This document shows positions 56,937 through 64,000 of a DNA stretch of 64,000 nucleotides, in pieces. Made by a program: the position numbers and the translations under genes. How positions within the stretch are numbered: the first letter of the stretch is position 1; each line of letters starts with the position of its first letter. The DNA comes from Eurosta solidaginis (Eukaryota; Arthropoda; Insecta; Diptera; Tephritidae), in assembly GCF_040869045.1 (NCBI RefSeq), contig NW_027136911.1:806001-870000 (forward strand). The letters run 5' to 3'. The notes under the pieces are model-generated. The model did no database searches and was not told the DNA's origin. It worked only from the letters and a program-made list of their open reading frames with translations.

Positions 56937-59562
56937 ATACACATAAAAACCTATCATCTGCAAAAATAAAATCGACTCTGTCTTGCTTGGTTCAATAGAT
57001 ATGGACACTTATCCCCTTTAGTCGGTTAACCCCACCCACAATAGATATGGACACTTATCCCTTTTAGTCGGTTAACCCCATCCACTTTGACGTAGAAATT
57101 GAACCGTTAACGATAGAACCTTGGATCAGCTTGTGGATTAATATACACATAAAAACCTACCATCTGCAAAAACAAAATCGATTCTATCTTGCTTGGTTCA
57201 ATAGATATGGATACTTATCCCTTTTAGTCGGTTAACCCCACCCACTTTAACGTAGAAATTGAACCGTTAATGATAGAACCTTGGATCAGCTTGTGGATTA
57301 ATATACACATAAAAACCTACCATCTGCAAAAATAAAATCGATTCTGTCTTGCTTGGTTCAATAGATATGGACACTTATCCCTTTTATTCGGATAACCCCA
57401 CCCACTATGACGTAGAAATTGAACCATTAAAGATAGAGCCTTGGATCAGCTTGTGGATTAATATACACATAAAACCCTATCATATGCAAAAATAAAATCG
57501 ATTCTATCTTACTTGGTTCAATAGATAATGACACTTATCCCTTTTAGTCGGTTAACCCCACCCAGTATAACGTAGAAATTGAACCGTTAGCGATAGAACC
57601 TTGGATCAGCTTGTGGATTAATATACACATAAAAACCTACCATCTGCAAAAATATAATCGATTCTATCTTACTTGGTTCAATAGATATGGACACTTATCC
57701 CTTTTAGTCGGATAACCCCACCCAGTATGACGTAGAAATTGAACCGTTAGCGATAGAACCTTATATCAGCTTTTGGATTAATATGCACATAAAAACCTAC
57801 CATCTGCAAAAATAAATTCGATCCTACCTTGCTTGGTTCAATAGATATGGACACTTATCCCTATTAGTCGGTTAACCCCACCCAGTATAACGTAGAAATT
57901 GAACCGTTAGCGATAGAACCTTGGATCAGCTTGTGGATTAATATACACATAAAAACCTACCATCTGCAGAAATATAATCGATTCTATCTTACTTGGTTCA
58001 ATAGATATGGACACTTATCCCTTTTAGTCGGATAACCCCACCCAGTATGACGTAGAAATTGAACCGTTAGCGATAGAACCTTGGATCAGCTTGTGTATTA
58101 GTATACACATAAAACCCTATCATATGCAAAAATAAAATCGATTCTATCTTACTTGGTTCAATAGATAATGACACTTATCCCTTTTAGTCGGTTAACCCCA
58201 CCCAGTATAACGTAGAAATTGAACCGTTAGCGATAGAACCTTGGATCAGCTTGTGGATTAATATACACATAAAAACCTACCATCTGCAGAAATATAATCG
58301 ATTCTATCTTACTTGGTTCAATAGATATGGACACTTATCCCTTTTAGTCGGATAACCCCACCCAGTATGACGTAGAAATTGAACCGTTAGCGATAGAACC
58401 TTGGATCAGCTTGTGTATTAGTATACATATAAAAACCTACCATCTGCAGAAATAAAATCGATTCTGTCTTGCTTGGTTCAATAGATTTGTATACTTATCC
58501 CTTTTAGTCGGTTAACCCCACCCACTATGACGTAGAAATTGAACCATTAAAGATAGAGCCTTGGATCAGCTTGTGGATTAATATACGCATAAAAACCTCT
58601 CATCTGCAAAAATAAAATCGATTCTATCTTACCTGGTTCAATAGATATGGACACTTATCCCTTTTAGTCGGTTAACCCCACCCACTATGACGTAGAAATT
58701 GAACCATTAAAGATAGAGCCTTGGATCAGCTTGTGGATTAATATACGCATAAAAACCTCTCATCTGCAAAAAAAAAATCGTTCTATCTTGCTTGGTTCAA
58801 TAGATATGGACACTTATCCCTTTTAGTCGGTTAACCTCACCCACAATAGATATGTACACTTATCCCTTTTAGTCGGTTAACTCAATCCACTTTGACGTAG
58901 AAATTGAACCGTTAACGATAGAACCTTGTATTGGCATGAGGAATAATATACACATAAAAACCTATCATCTGCAAAAACAAGATCGATTCTATCTTGCTTC
59001 GTTCAATAGATATGGACACTTATCCCTTTTAGTCGGTTAAACCCAACCACTATAACGTAGAAATTGAACCGTTAACGATAGAACCTTAGTTCAGCTTGTG
59101 GATCAATATACACATAAAAACCTATCATCTGCAAAAACAAAATCGATTCTATCTTGCTTGGTTCAATAGATATGGACACTTATCCCTTTTAGTCGGTTAA
59201 CCCCACCCACAATAGATATGGACACTTATCCCTTTTAGTTGGTTAACCCCATCTACTTTGATGTAGAAATTGAACCGTTAACGATAGAACCTTGTATCAG
59301 CTTTTGAATTAGTATACACATAAAAACCTATCATCTGCAAAAACAAAATCGATTCTATCTTGCTTAGTTCAATAGATATGGACACTTATCCCTTTTAGTC
59401 GGTTAGCCCCACCCACAATAGATATGGGCACTTATCCCTTTTAGTCGGTTAATCCCATCCACTTTGACGTAGAAATTGAACCGTTAACGATAGAACCTTG
59501 TATCAGCTTTTGAATTAATATACACATAAAAACCTATCATCTGCAAAAACAAAATCGATTCT

Positions 59563-59845
59563 TTTACTATTTTTATTTAGACCAATTTGAAACTATATGG
59601 TTTGCTGGGTAGAGCTTTTATGGTCGTTTTAATAAGTGTACTTTGTTGTTTTTGTATTCTTTGACGCGTTTCGATGCTTACTGCGTCATCATCAGAAAGC
59701 TGTTTTTATTTGAAAATATATCAAATATATAAACATTAACTACTTTATCCAACAATAAACATGAAAATTTTATTGTTACTTACATTGATTGTTTAACTAA
59801 TTGTAATATCACAGTTTAAAAACACACATACATATTTACATATTA
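59563..59845 (-). other. 3' untranslated region of PLE copy 1
   Basis: This lies between the stop codon TGA (59846-59848) and the satellite junction. It contains the candidate hammerhead ribozyme at 59,659-59,699. It matches the 3' end of copy 2 (62,407-62,699), except that copy 2 has 9 extra bases near 62,613-62,625. No poly(A) tail or microsatellite is seen at its end. Confidence 0.7.
59659..59699 (-). ncRNA. Candidate hammerhead ribozyme in PLE copy 1
   Basis: Read on the minus strand: stem I CUUU/AAAG, core CUGAUGA, one extra U, stem II GACGC/GCAUC around loop AGUAA (one C-A mismatch), core GAAA, minimal stem III within ACGCGU, and a GUC cleavage triplet. Cleavage would fall between 59663 and 59662. 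Hammerheads with very short stem III are known in Penelope-like elements and can act as dimers, and the palindromic ACGCGU would suit that. The unpaired U after CUGAUGA and the stem II mismatch make activity of this copy uncertain. Confidence 0.7.
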
Positions 59846-62345
59846 TCAAGTAGCACTAATTTGCGCTTGTTTCTTTGCTCTTTGTACAACTGCGGTATAG
59901 ATGTTGCTTATATTGTTAGCGTCCTCTTTGAAATTCATAACCTGGTGTATTTTTTGATGTATTCTTAAGCTCTCCAAAGTTAGACGTGTTTTTTCTATTT
60001 TTTCTATGTCTAATATTTGTGCATGGTCAAAGTCCGCTGTATGGTTACTCTTTGTAAGGTGCAGTGCGAGAGCCGTTGTCATCTTCTTATTTTTCGCATC
60101 TGTTCTGTGTTCATTTAGCCGTATACCCAGTTGTCGTTTTGTTGTGCCTATATAGTATTAATCACATTTTTCACCCACTTTGACATTACATTTTATTTGA
60201 TATACTACATTGTTCTGTTGCTCTTTTTCCACCGGATCCTTTGTTTTTGTAAAAATATTTCTTAGAGTGAAGTTTGGCTTGTGTGCATAGTTCACATTTT
60301 TAATTTGCATTATTTTATGCAGATTTTGGTTGTCCGTTAAGCCCGGGATAAATGTTACTCCGATGTATTTTTGGTGAATTTCATCGGATTTTTGTGTTTC
60401 CTTTTTATCTTCGCGAATTTTATTTGTTACATTTTCTATTAATTTGTCAATAAGCTTGTGTGGATAGCTGTTGTTGTACAAAATTTTTTTAATCTTTTGT
60501 TTGTTTTATGGCATAAACTCGTAGTCAGTGAGTAATATTGATTTTCTAATTAGATTCTTCGCTGTGTTTAACTTTTGTTTCCACGGATGGTTCGAATGGT
60601 AATTAATTATTCTCCTCGATGCAATAGTTTTCGTGTACCATTTCCTTGTACATTTTCTATTTTTATGGATTACTTGTAGGTCTAGAAAGGCTATTTCATT
60701 TTCTTGTTCTATTTCCATTGTGAATTTTATTTTAGTATGCTGTGCGTTCAATATTTTCAAGATGTCTTCCGCGTCCTTTTTCTTTATAATTGCGAATATA
60801 TCATCTACATACTTTTTTATGTATCTGATATATATGTCATTGGTTTTAAGTTCAGCTATGCTGTCGTCAAGTATTTTGTCAAGAACTATGTCAGCTATGG
60901 TTGGCGATAGGGATTGCCCATGGGCATGCCGTATATTTGCTGATAAAAATTCGAGTTGTACATAAAATAATTATTTTCTCTTAGCCAAAACTCGAGTATA
61001 GTCTGGAAACGTTTTTTTGAAATTTTTGTGTGTTTTTCCAACTCTGGCCACTTTTTCATTATTGTTTGTATTGCTAAATGTATTGGGATGTTCGTAAATA
61101 ATGACACTACATCAAAAGATATTAGAATTTCGTCATCTTCTATATGGATATTTTTGAGATTTTCTTTTAGTTGAAATGAATTCTTTATATTATATTCTTC
61201 AGATATTATATTCTTCAGTACAACTCCAATATGCTTAGATAAGTTATAGCATGGTACTTTTGTCGACGATACAATTGGCCTTAAGGGCATGTTTTTCTTA
61301 TGTATTTTTGGAAGACCGTATATTCTAGGAGCGATGGCTGCAACACTAGATAATTGAAATTTCTGTTTTAGCTCGATTTCGTTTTGCTTAAACATTTCAT
61401 TTATAATTAGGTTGTTCTTTCTCATAAGCTGTTGTGTGGGATCTTTCTGTATCTTTTTGTATACATTACGGTCATCTAACAATTTTTTCATTTTTTCCTC
61501 ATAAATATTTTTGTACATCAAGACTGTCTTGTTTCCTTTGTCATCCTGAGTTAAAGCTATCTCATCTTTGTATTAAATATGAACTCTTTTGTGTTCTCAA
61601 AATTTTTTAGCAAAAGTTTATCTTTTGCGTTATTGTTACGCCTACTCTGGTAATTATTTATCTTCATTGCGATGTGCCTTCTTACACTGTCCTTAGTTCT
61701 GTCATCTTCGATTTTTTGTACTCCTTGTTCCAGTTCCGCGATAACTTGCAATGGTGAGAAATTTTTGCTTGAAACCGGTAGTGAGAATTTGTAGCCTAGC
61801 GAAAGTATCCAACGATATTCTTGCGGTATTTCGATTTTCGTAGTATTAATGAACCAGTCTTCATTGAATCGGATCCCAAACTTTTGAATGTTGCTAAATA
61901 TTTGCCTTTGAAGCTTTTTTTGATGAGTTTTTTCCATGTCAGTGCCGATGTGTTTTATAAATTGATCTCGTGTCTCTACGATATTACTGTAATCTTCTTC
62001 TCCGAGTACCGCTATTAGTGTGTCTTTGATGCGTTTCAAATCTTTTTCTATTATTTTTATGGTTACATTTGTTTCTTTTATTTCCAATTTTAAAATTTTT
62101 TGTAGAAAACATTCCTCTATTTTATCAAATTGGCGACGTGTAGTGTCAAGTTGGAAACAATGTATTAATGCCTTTGTTTTGCCACGTAGGTGTGGTGATG
62201 TAATTCCATAGTTTTTACACTTCAGCAAAAATTTCAGTTTCCCCTTCTGTCTAACTATTTTTTTCGAGTTTTTGTTAAATTGCTTGATTGTATACTGTGT
62301 TTCCTCATTGTATTTTAGTTTTATGTGTCGAAAAAACTGTTTCAT
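59846..62345 (-). pseudogene. Broken PLE reverse transcriptase / GIY-YIG endonuclease gene (copy 1)
   Basis: The coding region of about 830 codons starts at ATG 62345 (MKQFFRH...) and ends at TGA 59846. The first 262 residues are open and hold the PLE N-terminal domain (for example HLRGKTKALIHCF and WILSLGYKFSLP). Lesions: a frameshift at about 61,556-61,562, before the GNKTVLMYKN segment; a frameshift at about 60,907-60,910, where a G run is one base shorter than in copy 2, just after GMPMGNP; a nonsense codon at 60,506-60,508 (copy 2 has Glu); and a nonsense codon at 60,158-60,160 (copy 2 has Gln), just before the YYIG motif. The catalytic YVDD is still readable at 60,800-60,811. It cannot make a full protein. 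Confidence 0.9.
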
Positions 62346-62406
62346 TGTTATGTTTATTGTTGGTTAGGTATTAATAGTATTTCGGATTTGCTCACCGATT
62401 ATATAC
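62346..62406 (-). other. 5' leader of PLE copy 1
   Basis: These 61 bp separate the start codon of copy 1 from the 3' end of copy 2. The leader is too short to hold an obvious promoter of its own. In tandem PLEs the upstream copy's end is thought to supply promoter and ribozyme functions, so 62,407-62,700 is the likely regulatory source. Confidence 0.55.
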
Positions 62407-62699
62407 TTTTACTATTTTTATTTAGACCAATTTGAAACTATATGGTTTGCTGGGTAGAGCTTTTATGGTCGTTTTAATAAGTGTACTTTGTTGTTTTTGT
62501 ATTCTTTGACGCGTTTCGACGCTTACTGCGTTATCATCAGAAAGCTGTTTTTATTTGAAAATATATCAAATACATAAACATTAACTACTTTATCCAACAA
62601 TAAACATGAAAATTGTATCTTGACAATTGTTACTTACATTGATTGTTTAACTAATTGTAATATCACAGTTTAAAAACACACATACATATTTACATATTA
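62407..62699 (-). promoter_or_regulatory. 3' end of PLE copy 2 serving as LTR-like region upstream of copy 1
   Basis: This stretch is the 3' untranslated end of copy 2 and also the sequence directly upstream of copy 1. It carries the hammerhead motif at 62,504-62,544. In Penelope elements such terminal regions of tandem copies act as pseudo-LTRs. A promoter is inferred from family knowledge; I see no specific promoter motif. Confidence 0.5.
62504..62544 (-). ncRNA. Candidate hammerhead ribozyme in PLE copy 2
   Basis: Same layout as in copy 1: stem I CUUU/AAAG, CUGAUGA, extra U, stem II AACGC/GCGUC around AGUAA (four pairs plus one A-C mismatch at the base), GAAA, ACGCGU and the GUC triplet. 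Cleavage is expected between 62508 and 62507. The stem II lesion differs from that of copy 1, so the parent probably had a perfect GACGC/GCGUC stem. RNA cut at both sites would be 2,845 nt, one element length. Confidence 0.7.
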
Positions 62700-64000
62700 T
62701 CAAGTAGCACCGATTTGCGCTTGTTTCTTTGCTCTTTGTACAACTGCGGTATAGATTTTGCTTATATTGTTAGCGTCCTCTTTGAAATTCATAACCTGGT
62801 GTACTTTTTGTTGTATTCTTAAGCTCTCCAAAGTTAGACGTGTTTTTTCTCTTTTTTCTATGTCTAATATTTGTGCATGGTCAAAATCCGCTGTATGGTT
62901 ACTCTTTGTAAGGTGCTGTGCGAAAGCCGTTGTCATCTTCTTATTTTTCGCATCTGTTCTGTGTTCATTTAGCCGTATACCCAGTTGTCGTTTTGTTGTG
63001 CCTATATAGTATTGATCACATTTTTCACCCACTTTGCCATTACATTTTATTTGATATACTACATTGTTCTGTTGCTCTTTTTCCACCGGATCCTTTGTTT
63101 TTGTAAAAATATTTCTTAGAGTGAAGTTTGGCTTGTGTGCATAGTTCACATTTTTAATTTGCATTATTTTATGCAGATTTTGGTTATCCGTTAAACCCGG
63201 GATAAATGTTACTCCGATGTATTTTTGGTGAATTTCATCGGATTTTTGTGTTTCCTTTTTATCTTCGCGAATTTTATTTGTTACATTTTCTATTAATTTG
63301 TCAATAAGCTTGTGTGGATAGCTCTTGTTGTACAAATTTTTTTTAATCTTTTGTTTGTTTTCTGGCATAAACTCGTGGTCAGTGAGTAATATTGATTTTC
63401 TAATTAGATTCTTCGCTGTGTTTAACTTTTGTTTCCACGGATGGTTCGAATGGTAATTAATTATTCTCCCCGATGCAATGGTTTTCGTGTACCATTTCGT
63501 TGTACATTTTCTATTTTTATGGATTACTTTTAGGTCTAGGAAGGCTATTTCATTTTCTTGTTCTATTTCCATTGTGAATTTTATTTTAGTATGCTGTGCG
63601 TTCAATATTTTCAAGATGTCTTCCGCGTCCTTTTTCTTTATAATTGCGAATATATCATCTACATACTTTTTTATGTATCTGATATATATGTCATTGGTTT
63701 TAAGTTCAGCTATGCTGTCGTCAAGTATTTTGTCAAGAACTATGTCAGCTATGGTTGGCGATAGGGGATTGCCCATGGGCATGCCGTATATTTGCTGATA
63801 AAAATTCGAGTTGTACATAAAATAATTATTTTCTCTTAGGCAAAACTCGAGTATAGTCTGGAAATGTTTCTTTGAAATTTTTGTGTGTTTTTCCAACTCT
63901 GGCCACTTTTTCATTATTGTTTGTATTGCTAAATGTATTGGGATGTTCGTAAATAATGACACTACATCAAAAGATATTAGAATTTCGTCATCTTCTATAT
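62700..64000 (-). CDS. PLE reverse transcriptase and GIY-YIG endonuclease (copy 2, N-terminus outside window)
   Basis: An open frame of 432 codons runs from the window edge to TGA at 62,700-62,702. The GTG at 63,962 is an internal codon, since the frame continues upstream as ...ILISFDVVSLFTNIP. Reverse transcriptase motifs in order: FTNIP (about 63,953), GMPMGNPLSP (63,756-63,785), catalytic YVDD (63,654-63,665), the segment ending IAFLDLKV (about 63,525-63,545), and WYTKTIASGR (about 63,460-63,490). The C-terminal GIY-YIG domain has VVYQIKC (from 63,062), two cysteines before YYIG (63,000-63,011), the expected Arg (63,973 minus 998, i.e. codon at 62,973-62,975) and NEH, and an H...NH pattern near 62,895-62,915. 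All visible catalytic residues are kept, so this copy may be functional if its missing part is intact. It acts in the nucleus on the element's own RNA and target DNA (family knowledge). Confidence 0.92.
   Translation of the reverse strand, partial: IEDDEILISFDVVSLFTNIPIHLAIQTIMKKWPELEKHTKISKKHFQTILEFCLRENNYFMYNSNFYQQIYGMPMGNPLSPTIADIVLDKILDDSIAELKTNDIYIRYIKKYVDDIFAIIKKKDAEDILKILNAQHTKIKFTMEIEQENEIAFLDLKVIHKNRKCTTKWYTKTIASGRIINYHSNHPWKQKLNTAKNLIRKSILLTDHEFMPENKQKIKKNLYNKSYPHKLIDKLIENVTNKIREDKKETQKSDEIHQKYIGVTFIPGLTDNQNLHKIMQIKNVNYAHKPNFTLRNIFTKTKDPVEKEQQNNVVYQIKCNGKVGEKCDQYYIGTTKRQLGIRLNEHRTDAKNKKMTTAFAQHLTKSNHTADFDHAQILDIEKREKTRLTLESLRIQQKVHQVMNFKEDANNISKIYTAVVQRAKKQAQIGAT

Larger units (their letters stand above)
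48601..59562. repeat. Divergent distal part of the satellite array
   Basis: Same satellite, but with more 160-bp monomers, many private substitutions and several internally deleted monomers: about 52,907 ('gcaaaaattttagtcgg' joins two distant parts of the monomer), about 53,698 (12 bp missing) and about 54,220 (36 bp missing). Only short local duplications are seen, for example 938 bp ('gtattgcttg' at 49881 and 50819) and 640 bp ('agataatgac' at 57523 and 58163). The array stops at 'atcgattct', where the retroelement begins. No gene is present. Confidence 0.9.
59563..62406 (-). mobile_element. Penelope-like retroelement, copy 1 (full length, inactive)
   Basis: On the minus strand this copy has a 5' leader (62,346-62,406), one long coding region (59,846-62,345) and a 3' untranslated part (59,563-59,845). 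The coding region shows the PLE order: conserved N-terminal domain, reverse transcriptase with FTNIP, GMPMGNP and YVDD, then a C-terminal GIY-YIG endonuclease. PLEs copy themselves by target-primed reverse transcription. The shared 'ttttactattttt' start in both copies puts the period at 2,845 bp. Its 3' end adjoins satellite, with one T at 59562 shared by both. Its 5' end adjoins copy 2 with no spacer. No target-site duplication can be judged because the far end of the pair is outside the window. Confidence 0.9.
62407..64000 (-). mobile_element. Penelope-like retroelement, copy 2 (5' part beyond window)
   Basis: This is a second copy in the same orientation, aligned to copy 1 at an offset of 2,845 bp in the 3' end and 2,854 bp inside the gene (9-bp insertion in the 3' untranslated part). 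Over the shared 1.6 kb the copies differ at scattered sites only. Its 3' end abuts copy 1 directly, giving the head-to-tail, LTR-like arrangement typical of Penelope elements. Its 5' part and upstream junction are not visible. Confidence 0.9.

Noticed and set aside
392..59562. CRISPR array
   Set aside because: Direct repeats are 160-206 bp and contiguous with no unique spacers, and the context is eukaryotic.
392..59562. Telomeric or subtelomeric repeat because of 'ttaacccc' strings
   Set aside because: The strings occur once or twice per monomer and are never tandem as a short telomere motif.
60633..60965. Plus-strand open frames over PLE copy 1 (also 60704-60910, 61821-62018 and 62020-62211)
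   Set aside because: They are antisense shadows of the A-rich minus-strand gene. Their hydrophobic look comes from reverse complements of Lys/Asn/Glu codons.
62758..63009. Plus-strand open frames over PLE copy 2 (also 62918-63106, 63478-63798 and 63558-63764)
   Set aside because: Antisense shadows of the reverse transcriptase/endonuclease gene, repeated at the same places in copy 1.
59563..64000. LTR retrotransposon or retrovirus
   Set aside because: The duplicated ends come from tandem whole copies. There is no gag, protease, RNase H or integrase, and the GIY-YIG domain with a PLE-type N-terminus fixes the family.

Overview
The window is eukaryotic heterochromatin-like DNA with no ordinary host gene. 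About 59.5 kb is one AT-rich satellite array. The last 4.4 kb is a head-to-tail pair of Penelope-like retroelements (PLEs) on the minus strand. GIY-YIG-bearing PLEs and kilobase-scale satellite arrays point to an animal genome, probably an invertebrate. No species can be named from the sequence.

Satellite (392-59,562, interrupted by three complete 406-bp insertions, with a fourth, truncated copy at the window start). The basic monomer is 160 bp. A 206-bp form carries a tandem duplication of an internal 46-bp segment, and a 151-bp form lacks 9 bp. These build higher-order units: a 618-bp trimer (3 x 206) and much larger blocks. One block of about 4.4 kb recurs at an offset of 10,471 bp (1-4,427 and 10,472-14,898). 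One of about 4.5 kb recurs at 5,229 bp (about 26,575-31,070 and 31,804-36,299). Others recur at offsets near 5.70, 6.27 and 18.2 kb. From about 48.6 kb to the PLE junction the monomers carry more private substitutions and internal deletions, and long duplicated blocks are scarce, as expected at an array edge.

Four copies of a 406-bp non-autonomous DNA transposon (MITE-like) lie in the first 12 kb. Each has a 20-bp perfect terminal inverted repeat, and the three with visible left junctions sit at exactly the same satellite phase. The satellite between neighbouring copies is a whole number of monomers plus 5 bp, which supports a 5-bp target duplication (TAATA). The copies look identical and lie inside the duplicated blocks, so they probably multiplied with the satellite.

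PLE region (59,563-64,000, minus strand). Copy 1 is complete (2,845-bp period), but its reverse transcriptase/GIY-YIG gene is broken by two frameshifts and two nonsense codons. Copy 2 is cut by the window edge; its visible RT and GIY-YIG parts (432 codons) are open. The 3' end of copy 2 directly abuts the 5' end of copy 1, the arrangement that gives Penelope elements LTR-like ends. Each copy carries a candidate hammerhead ribozyme about 100 nt inside its 3' end, and the two predicted cleavage sites are exactly one element length apart. A transcript crossing the tandem could therefore be cut into unit-length RNA.

I see no clearly new biological system. The most unusual parts are the phase-locked MITE inside satellite higher-order repeats and the paired ribozymes of the tandem PLE.
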